Below, piece after piece: positions 49,001-60,304 of a DNA stretch of 64,000 nt. The notes under the pieces are model-generated. The model did no database searches. It was not told the DNA's origin and saw only the letters and a list, made by a program, of their open reading frames with translations. Source of the stretch: Nomia melanderi (taxonomy: Eukaryota > Arthropoda > Insecta > Hymenoptera > Halictidae); the NCBI RefSeq assembly GCF_051020985.1, contig NC_135007.1:9761501-9825500 (forward strand), read 5' to 3'. The first letter of the stretch is position 1, and each line of letters begins with the position of its first letter. A program made the translations under genes and the position numbers.

Positions 49001-52000
49001 CTTTTCGATAATTGTAAAAGAAGAAATCAGGAATAAGTCATTTCGACCCATCTGGTAGTTTCAGTGTTAATCAGTGTAGCAAACGAACGTTTCGTGCATC
49101 AACATTCTCCACGATAACGATTTACCTGCCAATTCCCCAGAAAATTCGTTCCCTCCCTCGTCTCTAGCACCGTGTCTCGGTCGTCCAACCTTCTCCCCGG
49201 CATCTCCGTTTCAGCTACCTCGTCGTTCCTCGGGGCTCCTCTATCTCCCCGTGTCGTCTCGCACGGGCAACGCGATACAGAGAGCCACGAGGAGGTTCGA
49301 ACCAGCTCTTTCTCCTCGGTTTCCACTCGGTTGATCGCTCGTTCGCGCACAACGGGTATAGAATTACTCGCGGTTGGGGCCCGGGCCCGGTCCCTGTTCC
49401 CCTGCGCGTCGCGCGAACGAACGCGCTCCTTTATCCCCTCGCCGGTTTATTAATTCGAGCACTGATCAAATTTACGGCGGTCAACGGGCGCACGGACGAG
49501 CGGGAGTGCGTGCACGTGTGCACGCGCGCGAGAAAGACAGAGAAAGGAAACGGCTGCCATGCGGTTTTTCCGCATGAGCTGGAGCGTTTAAGGTTCCTCG
49601 CCGGGCCCGCGGCTCGATCGACTGAGCGAAACGACCTGGATCCTCTTCTCACGCCACCGCCGCGCGCTTTCAGGATTCTCGTTCTTGTACGCCCATCAAA
49701 TCAAATATCATTCTTTCTGGACCGTTCGTCTGCGGTTTCCGCGAAGTTTGTATTACATTGTACACGGGCACACGGATGCGATGCAGTTTTCGAGCAAGGT
49801 TGCGGTTACCAGTTGTTTCTACGTGATTCCTTGAAGATGTTGTTTTGCGAAGAATTTTAATCTCTTGCGGTGTAATGACAGTGAAAAGTCTTTATGCTTG
49901 TTTGGTTGATAGGTATTTGACTGTGCTATGACCTTTTTTGCAACCAGGAAAGAGTTGTATATTTATTGTACGAGTAAGCTTACTTTGAAGATTAACTTCT
50001 CAAACAACTAAATATTCAGAATATATCAATCAATCGAAAATACTCATTGACTGGCTCGTCTGAACAAAACCATCTCGATCTACTTACTCGACGCAACCAA
50101 AGCCAAATTCAGAACCATCGACATTCTACATTCCCTTGAAACTATAAAATTCTTCCAACAGAAGGATCACGAGAAATAATCTATTAAACAACCGTAATCA
50201 TAGCGAGCTCTGCAACACGATCGTGAAAACAATATATTCGAGTCAATTGGATTCAGACCACCCGCGACGAAACCGAAAGAAATAAACTGCTTTCCTTTTT
50301 CGATACAGGGCCCTCATAGTCAGCTGTACAGGATCGATGATGTGTAAATGTTTCCATTACCCGTTCTTCAGCGTGCACCACTGACGTGAGCTCGATCGAA
50401 CGTGATTTCTCGATGCACTTTTTCCATCGTCGAATCGATCTCCTTATCCGCAGGGGTTGGTCAGCGCATCGCAGCGAAGAGGACTCTTAATGAATATGCG
50501 AACGATTCCTGACTCGTCCCCAACCCCGCTCCCCGAGCGTCTCACCCCCGAACGTCCTCGTGACCCACGACCCTTTGGACTCTACACGCTCCGTACGTTC
50601 CGATCCCTTCGTCCTTCCCCGTGCTCCCCCTCGTGGGGCAAACATGGGATTGAGACATGTAAATTGGTGCAATCGGCCACTCCGATCGGCGCGGCTCATT
50701 CGACGCTGCTCACCGCATGCTACTGCGCTACAGGTTCTCTCAAACGAACAATCCGTGGACATACCGAACTTCCCTTCGAGGATTCACGGTGTTAATCCTT
50801 TGCACTCGAGATATGTTCATTTTGCTAGATATATTCCTGATTTTCTAATGAAATATCAATGATGTTTTATAATTAATATTAATACAAATAATATACAAAT
50901 TAAGTGATAAAACTATTCTATTTTAACGTTTCATGGATGATTACGTTAAATGAACGTTAATATTGAATATCAAACTTTGTAATTTTACTGTATCAAACCA
51001 AATGGCGACTGTGAGTCGCCTCTCGAGTGCAAAGGGTTAAAATTATGTTACGTTCTTATGGTTTTATGGGTAATTTAACCCTCTGCGCTCGAGAAGTGAC
51101 TCTCCGTCACCATTTGATTTGATATAACGAATTACAAAGTGTTACATATAATATTCAGTTTGTTTCAGATGCATTATAGTGCGTCAATATGTGAAATATT
51201 TATGTAAAATAGCTTTGTTTTTTAATTTACGTATGTTCATTAATTCGTTTCAAACAGTGTAGCCCACGTTTCATTGGAAAATATCGAATGTTTCTAGTGA
51301 AAAACTTCCGAATGCAATGGATTAAAAGTGCAAGAGACAAAATGCACGGAATACGAAAAATATATGAAGCAATAGAAGTATGGAGGTTTTAAGAGTCTTT
51401 TTAGAAGAAATTATTCGATCTGAATTTTGATTTGATTGGAATTTACATGAAGATTCCCAGTTTGTTTATTACGACAGACATTTGTAAATAGGTATGGTAG
51501 ATATTTGAAGTTTCAAGTGAGTTATGAAAACTGAAAAGTAAGTTGAGACAAATTTGTCCACGTTCCTATGATTATAAGCGTAGGTAAATTCCATGAATTC
51601 TATAAATTCCATAAACCGAATTAAACATTACGTTTTCGAGTCACAAACGAACTGCCAGCATCTCTGCATGCCAATGGATTTTCAATTAGCTAGAGCATAT
51701 AAATTATTTACAAATAAAAGGTAGCTACGGTAGTTTTAAAACGCTAGTCGGGGTGAATCGTTACAGTTTAATTTTCCTTTGTTGATTGAATTTGATCCCA
51801 CCGATCGGGATAACCTCAAGGTCTGAAACTGTCAACGTGCGCCTTTCTATTCGATCAGAAATGAATTCCCTGTCCGCGTACTGTCGGCAACAGAACAATT
51901 ACACGGAAAATAATTTCAATTCAGGGCGTTCGTTTTAATTGAATTTAACGTTGATAAAGGGTAATTGAACAATTTTCATTCTTCAAATCCACGCCATACG

Positions 52001-54840
52001 TTCCACGCGAAAAAAGAAGCATGCCTCCTTTTCCATTCAGAAACAGACAGTATCGATATCTGAAACAATCTTACGTGGAATCGTCTTCTATTAATTCCAA
52101 TAATCCCAGTAATGTGTCCCTTAATTTAAATATTTCGTGCATCCAATCAAACTTCCAGCCCGCTCCGGGGCTGTATTAACAATTCAAATTTAATTATCCG
52201 CGGACAGGGAAACTTTTATTGGACTCGGAACTATCGCTTTATTAAAATTGCCGAGGCGAGGCCGCGGTGCGCGAGCACGCCATGAATGAAGCCGACAATC
52301 TGAATAAAGAATTTTTACGAGGGTAACTCGATCGAAAGCGCAGAAAGCAATACAAAAACAGGAACGGGACGCTACGACGAAGAAACGCTCGGAGAGGGAG
52401 GAGAGTGAAGGAACGGGATAAGAAGAAGGAGAAGAAGAAACGTGAGACAACCTGTAGGGTAGGCGCTAAGGTGTTAATGAGGTCGTGTCGCTCCGAGTCG
52501 ATTCAATTATGCGGCGGTGGCGACTAACGAGGCCCCGTTTACCCTTTCAGTCGTCTTTTAGCCTCTCGGCCTCTTAACCGGTCGATCTCCTACCTGCTGC
52601 TAGTGCTGCTACACCTACGGCTAGCCGCGTGCACCGTAGATCAGGATCTTTCATTAGATCCACTTGTCGTTATCCATCGCACGCTCGAAAAAGTGTCGAA
52701 TTTTTCCGCGTCGCGTGGAAACTTGCGACCTGAACACTTCAAATGGAACAAACTACGACTGAGACTCTCGAAAATCATTGTTTGACGGAGCTTTATGTTA
52801 ATGGAGCAGAGATAAGAATAATAAGTGAAACCGTGTCCGATTCGAGTTATTGAACAGTCAATCGACTGTTCAATAATTCGGGCAATTATGTGTTTGTTAT
52901 TGATGATATTAGTGATTCTGTTATATTATTCGAGCAAAATGTCACGTTAATAGTTTCCTGTGTATTGTCTTTTATTCCATAGTTCGTATATAGTCATTTA
53001 CGATTCATTCTTTCTCGCCACTGCTTGTCAAGATCACATGATCACTTATTGCTCCCCGACAGCTGGCCGAGAGAAAAGGTGACACTCTCGTCGTCGACGA
53101 ATAGATCGTAGATCGATAGCGGCTCTCTTCACGGAAGCGTTCGAGATTTTCGGCTCGAGCACGCACGGCTGAGATCTCCGGCCATCTACAAACTGGTGTC
53201 GAATACCGCTTCCACCTGTAGGCTTCGATCGGGCCTGATGCAATCACGATATTGTTTCCACGTGGCGCGACATTCGAGGACCGTTTATCTTTTAACACGG
53301 AGGAGCGATTCGGGTCTTACCGTCAATGGAGAAGGGGAACTCCGTGGAGGCGAGCGTGCTTGCCGGTCCCGCAGCGTGCAGAAGGTACTCGGGCCCCAAA
53401 CCACCCAGTCCTGAAAAATGTCGGAAAACAACGTTAAAAACTGGACGCGTGACTGTGGCGAAAAAAAAGATGATTATACACTCGCTCTCGAAACGGAAAG
53501 CGTCCGATGTGGAACGGGTCTAACGGATCGGATTCAAAGAACTCGTCTCTAAAAGAGATCCTTCCGCCGGAAATGCGGGCCCTATTCATAGAGGTTCTCG
53601 ATCTTCGAGTGGAATAATAGACTGGACTTGCTTCTAAAGGTGGTCGTTCTATTAAGCCGATTAGAGAGCAGATAATGATGAAACGTGGAAATTGAAAGAC
53701 GATCAGAGCTGCCGATGACGAATGGCATTGGCAACATTTTCATTCTGTCACGGGCAGTTTTAGTTAAAACAAATGAATAGTCTGTATTATTATGTAGGTA
53801 AAATAGAAATCTTAATTCGATGCTGTAATCTTCTTTATTCGTAATTGAATATTCTACGTTACTTCGTTTCAATGAATTTCTGTTAAGTACTAGGGAAACT
53901 AACTGGTAAATATATAAAGTTACATGAGAAATAACACATTGACTTTGACCAAATTTAATATTTACATATAGAAACAGAAGGGCTCTATGTTGCATTAGTA
54001 TCATTCTTTCTCATATTCCAACAGATTACACCGTTTTTAAAAGGAAAGTAGTAGAAGCAAAAATGTAACTCTAACACTAGAACTACCAGGTGAGTCAAAG
54101 TGACCTATTCCTGATTTCTTCTTTTACAATTATCGAAAAAGTACAGATACTTCTACGAAAAATTATTAACGAAACTAATTCAGTAACAACAGAACTGAGA
54201 CAGTCAATTCAAATCTTAATAGCCGCGCGCTTCTGATTTCTATAAAGAAATTAGTTCTAGTGTTAAGTATCATCTTCGTTACAATATTGTTACGAATCAG
54301 ATATGCTCAGATTCTTATTTTATTCTCAAAAACATAGGTATGGCTTACATATAAATAGGTCTAACAATCATGTCTTTGTCGTTGGTAACCATTTGACAGC
54401 TTCGATTGCTGGCTTTCCTGAGTTACTGTAATTTAGTGCGCGTGACTGAGATAATACTTGCTGCGTCTTACAATGTTTCCTATACATCGGCAGCGTAAAT
54501 AAATTTCAGGCTCAAAATTAGGCGATGTACCCGGCCGCTATCATTCTAATTATCTTGGAACAAGTACAAGCCAGGGTAATTACCGTGTAACGAGGCGTTG
54601 GGACTGTGCGTGGAGGCCTGGAGCTGGTGGTAAAGGTGGTCCATGTAGTTGAGCCGGTAGGCGGGGTGCAGGGCCGTATGCTCCGAGAGAGGGTGACTTC
54701 TGCGGAGGAAATCGCCGCCGGAAGTCCCGTTGCCGGCAGCCCCGCCGCCACCGCTGCCACCGCCGCCTCCACCGCCGCCGTTCGCTCCGCCACCGCCACC
54801 GGTGGCCGCACTGCCGATCGCCGTTGTGCTGCTTGACAAT
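29585..54840 (-). CDS. ci: Cubitus interruptus / Gli-family transcription factor (10 coding exons, first exon missing)
   Basis: Zinc-finger transcription factor at the end of the Hedgehog pathway. In this family Sufu and Cos2 hold it in the cytoplasm, and it is either clipped to a repressor or acts full length as an activator in the nucleus. Joining exons 54840-54584, 46677-46480, 38466-38201, 33972-33718, 33466-33302, 33226-33062, 32875-32453, 32028-31495, 31403-31146 and 31036-29585 gives 1323 residues in an unbroken frame, every intron GT-AG. Seen in order: an HPAYR motif, the Sufu-binding SYGHLSA motif (about 145-151), five C2H2 fingers (about 313-464) with TGEKP linkers, three RRxS sites (about 667-720), a [15 protein letters not shown] motif, an Asn/Gln/Cys-rich tail with [10 protein letters not shown], and the terminus [14 protein letters not shown]. 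The first exon listed begins with one base of a split codon, so the start ATG lies further upstream and was not found. Identity is secure from the fingers plus the flanking motifs. Confidence 0.95.
31146..31403 (-). CDS. ci: ci coding exon i (conserved post-processing block)
   Basis: Acceptor AATTTTCAG, donor ACGCAG|GTAAAA, 86 codons. It ends with [20 protein letters not shown], the block that marks Gli/Ci proteins between the processing region and the activation domain. Confidence 0.92.
31495..32028 (-). CDS. ci: ci coding exon h (PKA-site processing region)
   Basis: Acceptor GCATTTAG, donor CTTCAG|GTAATT, 178 codons. It carries [17 protein letters not shown] and two SRRSSQ sites. RRxS is the PKA consensus, and in Ci such clusters prime CK1/GSK3 phosphorylation and partial proteolysis to the repressor form. 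The STYYGSM block and the spacing agree with that role. Confidence 0.92.
32453..32875 (-). CDS. ci: ci coding exon g (zinc finger 5 and downstream linker)
   Basis: Acceptor CTTTTCCAG, donor CTATG|GTAAGT, 141 codons. It starts with [20 protein letters not shown] (finger 5), ends that finger at HVKTVHG, continues through a Gly-rich and Ser/Pro-rich linker, and ends in an acidic DLDIADLP stretch. The zinc-finger domain is therefore spread over four exons with short introns between the last three. Confidence 0.95.
33062..33226 (-). CDS. ci: ci coding exon f (zinc fingers 3-4)
   Basis: Acceptor GGTTCCAG, donor AACGAG|GTAATC, exactly 55 codons, phase 0. It encodes [28 protein letters not shown], and finger 4 ending HQNRTHSNE. 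Fingers 4 and 5 make the base contacts in Gli proteins. Confidence 0.96.
33302..33466 (-). CDS. ci: ci coding exon e (zinc fingers 1-2)
   Basis: Acceptor CTTTACAG, donor TGTACC|GTAAGT, exactly 55 codons, phase 0. It supplies the HINNDHIH half of finger 1 and finger 2 (CGWEEC ... [13 protein letters not shown]). Confidence 0.96.
33718..33972 (-). CDS. ci: ci coding exon d (Ser/Thr linker and start of zinc finger 1)
   Basis: Acceptor TTCACAG, donor ACTCAG|GTAAAT, phase 0. It encodes a Ser-rich linker, VKREP, a long Thr run, and [19 protein letters not shown] with the two cysteines of finger 1 (CHWRDC). Finger 1 is completed by the next exon. Confidence 0.95.
36358..36462 (+). repeat. Polypurine tract
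   Basis: About 100 bases almost entirely of G and A (GAGAAAGAAGATAGGAAAAA and similar) in the intron between ci exons c and d. Such tracts can form triplex DNA. Confidence 0.8.
36733..36978. repeat. Possible TTAA-bounded element in ci intron
   Basis: Left end TTAACCCTTCGCTGTCGG; right end inverted TTAATCCTTCGGGG. Length 246, the same as family B, but only the terminal bases match. Confidence 0.5.
37376..37397 (+). repeat. Alternating CG run
   Basis: GCGCGCTCGCGCGCGCGCGA within a GC-rich island of the ci intron between exons c and d; potential Z-DNA former. Confidence 0.75.
38201..38466 (-). CDS. ci: ci coding exon c (Ala/Pro/His-rich)
   Basis: Acceptor TTCTGTTACAG, donor CTGAG|GTAAGT. It encodes [11 protein letters not shown], then [18 protein letters not shown], which corresponds to the QIQAHLLR block of fly Ci. 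A Pro- and His-rich low-complexity run follows. The opposite strand is also open here, but only as a shadow of this exon. Confidence 0.88.
39534..39703. repeat. Possible TTAA-bounded element
   Basis: Left end TTAACCACTACTGTGC; right end inverted TTAACTACTACGTATGC. Length 170. Weaker than neighbouring copies. Confidence 0.45.
39895..40135. repeat. TTAA-bounded element with GCGATCGTAT ends
   Basis: Left end TTAACCCTCTGCGATCGTAT; right end inverted TTAACCATTTGCGATCGTAT. Length 241. Related in its first bases to family B but with its own subterminal sequence. Confidence 0.72.
40132..40362 (-). repeat. TTAA-bounded element, family B copy 5
   Basis: Begins TTAACCCTTTTCACTTGAAA and ends AGTGCAAAGGATTAA, with GACTAAGAGTCACC inside the right end. 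Its first TTAA is shared with the element to its left. Confidence 0.75.
43180..43425 (+). repeat. TTAA-bounded element, family B copy 1
   Basis: Begins TTAATCCTTTGCACTTGAAA and ends GTGCAAAGGATTAA. A subterminal hairpin GGCGACTCTTAGTCACC follows the left end. Length 246, in a ci intron. Confidence 0.82.
46480..46677 (-). CDS. ci: ci coding exon b (Sufu-binding motif)
   Basis: Acceptor TTTTCAG, donor GCCG|GTAAGC, phase 1 on both sides, in frame with exons a and c. It encodes [32 protein letters not shown] and SYGHLSA. The SYGH motif is the established Suppressor-of-fused contact in Gli proteins. Confidence 0.93.
48490..48615. repeat. Possible short TTAA-bounded element
   Basis: Left end TTAACCCATCCAGCAAACG; right end inverted TTAACCCTTTGCTCTATAG. 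Length 126, about half of the usual size. Confidence 0.4.
48846..49070 (+). repeat. TTAA-bounded inverted-repeat element, family A copy 4
   Basis: Begins TTAACACTAGAACTACCGAT and ends with the inverted TTAACACTGAAACTACC. The interior AAGATTTCAATTGACTTGTA matches copies 2 and 3. It lies in the ci intron between exons a and b. Confidence 0.85.
50792..51040 (-). repeat. TTAA-bounded element, family B copy 2
   Basis: Begins TTAATCCTTTGCACTCGAG and ends CTCGAGTGCAAAGGGTTAA. The hairpin GGCGACTGTGAGTCGCC lies inside the right end, so it is inverted relative to copy 1. Length 249. Confidence 0.85.
51075..51325 (+). repeat. TTAA-bounded element, family B copy 3
   Basis: Begins TTAACCCTCTGCGCTCGAG and ends AATGCAATGGATTAA. 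The subterminal hairpin AGTGACTCTCCGTCACC is at the left. It lies 34 bases from copy 2, with the hairpin ends facing each other. Confidence 0.85.
52843..52880. repeat. Long near-perfect hairpin in ci intron
   Basis: Arms CGAGTTATTGAACAGTC and the inverted CGAATTATTGAACAGTC (16 of 17 paired) around the 4-base loop AATC. Confidence 0.85.
54071..54266 (-). repeat. Family A element copy 5, opposite orientation
   Basis: Begins CTAACACTAGAACTACCAGG and ends TTCTAGTGTTAA. The interior is the reverse complement of copy 4 (TTACAATTATCGAAAAAGTA), with the far end shortened. It lies just downstream of ci exon a. Confidence 0.82.
54584..54840 (-). CDS. ci: ci coding exon a (N-terminal region)
   Basis: The acceptor TTATTTCAG lies at 54841 and above; the donor is CACG|GTAATT. 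The exon starts with the last base of a split codon, so it is internal. It encodes Ser/Thr residues, a long Gly run, then [19 protein letters not shown], which matches the HPAYR..YM..LY block of insect Ci N-termini. Reading through the donor meets a stop 12 codons later. Confidence 0.85.
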
Positions 54841-57800
54841 CTGAAATAATTAACTTGTATTAATATTCTTGCACTCTGAGGATCACTGTGTTTTTACAAA
54901 GAAGGAAATGAATAGAATTTTTAATCAAATTATAAAGCTCTTATTAATAGTAAAAGTAATATAAATATTGGAATAAAAGTAAAAGACTATGTGTTACTAA
55001 TAGATCTGTACTACTTAATTATATTATTAATTATATATTATTAACTATATATTCTAAGTAAGTTTCATGTTTTGCCCAGTATTCGTCTGTAAACGCATAA
55101 GGTTAAACTGTAAGGGTAACAAAAGTAATTGACAAATGAAAACAGGATTTCTAACCTAGAATTCCATGGCGCAGTTTGAATTACAAATTAATTTTAACGC
55201 ACGAAAGAATACTTTACAAAGGATGCACGAGCTGTTCATAAAGGAACGAAGGCGCGCTCTTTCTCCGAAAGATCGTTTAAAGGGGTACAGAATGTTTCAC
55301 GGAAAGAGCACGCAGCTCGGAGAGCGAATTAATCATGTCGAAAGGACAATGTAAAGAGAGGAACGGTCGTTTTGACGAATGAAATTACGACACGCACGGA
55401 GCCACGACAAATGGCGTGTGTCTCTTCGTCAAAGATTCTATTTTTGTCCCGTTGATGGCGGAACAGGTGTCTTCTACCAATGGCGGGCCTTGTTCCCCGC
55501 CGAGTTTCTTCTCGAAACTCAATCCGCCTTATTTTTTTCCCTCCCTTTGGCTGGAAGAAAACGCACGGAAGGACCCGTCGGTAACAAGAACGAGCTCTTC
55601 GCGAATTCGAGGATCTCGTCAACAGTTCGTCACGCACGGAGTATCGGGAAATGACGCGTGCCGTTGTGTGTCCAGACATTTTCGACCCTCTTCGCGGATC
55701 ACCGGTGATTTGTGGAAGCCTAACGTTTTACTCTATTTTCGTCCAATTACAGCGTACAAATTCGTAATTTTGTATCTCTACGAAATACCGCAGACAGCGA
55801 GGAAATTACTTGAGCGACAGACTACATCATAAGTTGAAGTTAACTATCTCCATTATGCTTCCGTGAATAAGCTCGAATTAATCCTGTTGTATATATTTCT
55901 TATTGGGTTTAATTTCTCCAGGCAGCACGAATACAATCTGAACAAATGTCAACACGTAGTTAATAAAAATGTTGATTCAACCGACGAACGGAAACATGTA
56001 CAATTTTGAAACCAAAATATTGAGGTTTATCTTAGTAATCTAAGCTAACATTGGTTGAAGAATCTAATTTAAATTTCTCAAACTTCGGAGCAAGAAATAA
56101 AATATTCAAACTCTAGTTTATTTTAAAAGAAGATACAATGAAGATGTTTTATTTCCATTTGAAAGTAAAAATGGCTTCTAATTATATTTCTTAACGCTAG
56201 GTTTACAAATGCTTATTGCACAGTTTATTGTTCCTAGAAAAACTGATGTTTGTTCCTTTAGATCTTGGAAATTGGAGGTGTGAAGATAGACAATTAGAAT
56301 ATATACTCGTGTAATAGCATAAAATTCAATATGCGTCAAATTGACGCGTTATATTCAGTTTCGATAATTTATCAAGAGTCACATTGTGCGTTATACGACA
56401 AGGGGTAGAGCAAAGATGGCAGCGTTTTGCTCTCGTTTCGAGAAACAGAGCGTCTCACGGAAGAGTCGCGTCGTAAGGTCCTCGCGAAGGGTGTGCCACG
56501 CGTTTTGACTGACTGCCATTCGCCACGCTCGAAACATCGGGAAATGGCGCGTGTCTCGTACCTTCAAAGATATTCTCTTCGCTCGGTCGCGTCGTTAGTG
56601 CCAGTTTACGATGACGTCCCTCTCTCTCTCCTTCTCTTTCACTTTCTCTTTCTCTCAACGCGCGCGGCCAGGATTCTTCGAGGAATCGCGAGGAACGTCA
56701 GGTGGCTTGAGATCTTTATTGAAAACTCGCCGAGCCGCCTCTGCACCGCGGCGAAAGTCTCCGTGAAGCTGGAGTAACTCACTGCCAAGGTCACAGTGTA
56801 CCAGGGAATTTCCCCATGACCACAGTAAAATTCTACGGGGAAATTCGGGATCTGTTTCACCCTTGAAACATCTGGTCGTTTTCAGAAGGAAAAATAGATA
56901 TTGTTCTTTGAAACAGAGCTTCGGAAAAACTGTTAACATTCAGTCAACCGAATGGGGTGATCTACCATTTTACCCTTAGCAACGCGTTGCCACTTGTTTC
57001 GTTCATTTTTCTTTCATTATTTAGAAAGTCAATTTAATAAATACCTTTCTTGCTTTTGTAAGACACAATTCTTAATTGAATGTGCTGAATAAGCTCGATT
57101 AAAGTTAATGAAAAAGGTTATAGTTGCAGTCTTTTCTAGGCAGTTGCTTAAGTGTACAGTTGACTTGTTAAATGTAATACGTATAAAATGCAATATAATT
57201 AAAATTGAAAATAGTAAAATTGTAGCTGTATAATAAATGAAGATATATGAAGAAAATAGATTTCTATTGAATGATTCTTTTGAATAAGCTCTAGGGAATA
57301 TTTATTTGGAAATCTGCAGTCTAGTTATAATACATACTTCTACTATAAAAATATGTACAATTAATATTGATTTGTTACGTGGTTGCTATAATTTTTAAAT
57401 ATATTAGGAAATAAATGATTTGTGGAGAAGTGTTTGAGAAGTAGAATTTCGAGCAGTTACTACAACACGGACTATCTAATGATCAGATTGACTTCAAAGA
57501 TGGTCTAGCTATAAAATAAGTTTCTAAAAGTGTTGAGGATTGTGAACAATTTTATGGATTTCAGAAATAAAGAACGTTCACTAGATGGTAAGCGTTAGAA
57601 GAGTTCATTAAAATCTCCCATTAGTATTTTAACATCCTCCCTTAAATCGGCTCTGTTTAGAAACATTATACCGTTTCCTGCATTCTCGGACGTGCTCCCT
57701 AAGAAATTCCCGATATTTATGTCCGACACCGTTTCCACCATAAATTTTTATCTCGGAAGCGGTTGTTTCGGGAAGTAGACACGTTTTCTTCTTCAACGTC

Positions 57801-58116
57801 AACGCAGACTGTTTTACGAGCGCCTCATTATGGCGCAAGAAAGGGTGGCGAACAAAACTCGGGTGTACTAAGCGGTTTTTCCTGTTTCTCCCAGACACCC
57901 TAAAAGAATTACGTGTCAATGTTCATTATAAACCTTACGAAAGTTACTCTTATCCGTTTCAATAACATTTTCAACTGTATCAGAACCCATTGAAAAATAC
58001 AATGAAACATCCAACATTCGTTACCCATTACATTAATCGCATTCAATTTCTATAATGCCATTCCCTTTTCTTCCTTAAAATACAACAAACTTCACTAGTC
58101 AGTTGGCAAACAGATA

Positions 58117-58332
58117 TTACCTCTTTGCGCTCGAGAGGTGACTCTTATTCACCATCAGATATCATACACTAAAGCTTATAAAATTTGATATTTAATACTA
58201 CACCTTGTATAATGCATCAATTTGAGAAATATTGAAATAAAATAGTTTTGTTCCCCAATAAAATATCGTCTTTATCTCATCAGAAAATGTTCAAATATTT
58301 CTACTGAAAAACTTCCGAGTGAAAAGGGTTAA
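58117..58332 (+). repeat. Family B element copy 4
   Basis: Left end TTACCTCTTTGCGCTCGAG with AGGTGACTCTTATTCACC; right end GAGTGAAAAGGGTTAA. The left TTAA is mutated and the interior is shortened (216 bases). Confidence 0.78.
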
Positions 58333-60119
58333 TCTAATATCAATATAAACAAACATCTGAATACGTCAAACTTAAAATTAAATTATATCCCAGAGAACTC
58401 ATAAAATGAACATTTATCCTCCATTCTATATTCTCTACAAGTCTATAATGCTTCAGTAATATATTATATACAATTAAAATTTATTTCGATTAGTGGGAAC
58501 GCAACCACCTCGTATTATTCGACGAAGCCGCACGTCTCTATTGTTTCACGGTAAATTTTCGTCGACCGATAATAGTATCGCCCTGCGTGGCCCGACACTC
58601 GAAAGGGTGAACGCTGTCCGCGGGGGAAATAGAGACAGCAATTGGCGCGTGTCATAACGTTTTAACGCGTATTACGATGTTTGAGCCGGTCGCTGTCTAA
58701 ATATTGGCTCCGCACCGGCCGCGAGTTTGCTAAGCAAAGACAACCGGGTCGACTGTTTGACTTTACTTAGAGTCCACGGATCTCGATTACTGCCTACTCG
58801 TTACCTGCTTTACACGGTCCCGCCCGTGTTAACAGGTTTGTCATATAATCCGCGACCAGTCGTCCCGTGTAACGACCAGGCACTTTTAGAACCTCCCCGC
58901 ATTTTTCATTGCAATTACACGAGCCACGGATTTGCTGCCTCGAACGTCGCAATTTTTCATCCTTTTTCTACATATTAATGCACGCGTTTCCCTTTTACCT
59001 GCGCGTTGCATCTGACGTCACCGTGCGCTTAAACATGTCCGATGGTATAATCTTAAAATAACCTTGGACTCTATTATTTTTAATTAAACGCGAAACTTTC
59101 TTTCATCCGCGTACGAAGTTCCAGCAACAACCCGGATCAATTAGGAACGAAAAAGAGTGGGAATACGTTCCATCGCTATTGGAAAAACTAATTAGAGGGT
59201 TCTCCATTCTGAAACTCGTTAAGAGTAGTTCCGGTGAACTAGAGATCTTCAGACATTCTTGTATTCGATGCAATTTTCGCCGGTAAGTATTATCCAAAAT
59301 CTCGATGAATTTCTTGCAAAAGACTGCCGCGGAGGTTATTACGCAACAATACCATCAGTCGGTAACGAACAGAATTAATTATCACCCGCGAATAACTAAA
59401 TTGCGATGACTTTAGTCAATCGTGTGTAGTCTGAACCTAGTGTCGATTGGCAGCGTAAAAGTTCCACTGAATTGACTCCGGGCAAAATCATGGTGCCACC
59501 CGTATCCTCGGCCATTTTCAACGGAATGATTCAAACACGGGGAAGATTGTTTAGGTACGAAGGAATAAATTGGGCTCGTGGAGAGTTGCGGCGGTGAATC
59601 CGGGAGAAAAATTAGGACGCTTTGACAGGCTGCTTAGTAGCAGGCCCGTAAAAAAGCTCGGCCAAGGGGAAGCAGGAGGGACAGGGGACATAATTACAAT
59701 GAAAACATCGTCGGCCCCGTCGGCTCGACGTCTTTTTGCCTGTCGTTTTGTTCTCACTCCGGGAGAGAAACGGCCGACAGAGAGGAAGAATAACAGACGA
59801 GGGAGGAAGGAACGAGACCGATTCTATTTCGAATCCTGCTGAGTGCCAGATGACTCGCGGTATGGTTCTGCCTCCGACTTCTCCTCTTTCTTCCTCTTCC
59901 TCCACGCAGTCGAACGCTTTGTCCGCCATTTTTTCACCATGCGCCGCAGCGCGCCTCTCTCTACCCAACAACCCCCTTTTGCTCGCTCTTTACGTTTCCC
60001 TTTTCCCGAACAGTTTCCTTTGCTCGCTAGAAATCTTCTATATAGTTCCCTGCAGATGCTTCCTACGCCACGGTGGAAACTTTTCGGGAAATAGGTTGGA
60101 AAAGTGATGTCTCAAAGAA

Positions 60120-60304
60120 TTACAGAGCGTTTAATGCGAATATGTGATCTTTATAAAAATTGTGACAATGGATTTTTCTTTATCTCTTTATACATCGATT
60201 ATAACGCTCAAGTGAAATTATTTATTTTTTCTTCCGGATATTCGATAGTTTTAAGGTATCCGTTTAGGTAGCCATTTTGACGGATGCGGTAGTTCTAGCG
60301 TTCA
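60120..60304 (+). repeat. Dispersed repeat, family D copy 2
   Basis: Shares TTTATAAAAATTGTGACAAT and CGGATATTCGATAGTTTTAA with the copy near 12.2 kb. It ends GGTAGTTCTAGCGTT, which resembles a family A terminus. Confidence 0.6.

Larger units (their letters stand above)
46678..54583 (-). other. ci: ci intron between exons a and b
   Basis: 7.9 kb with CpG-rich blocks at about 47.2-47.7, 49.1-49.7, 50.3-50.75, 52.2-52.7 and 53.0-53.55 kb. It contains family A and B elements and the hairpin at 52.86 kb. No coding exon seen. Confidence 0.65.

Noticed and set aside
59612..59971. Minus-strand frame containing MADKAFDCVEEEEE, considered as first ci exon
   Set aside because: No phase-2 donor at its end and no resemblance to known Ci N-termini.
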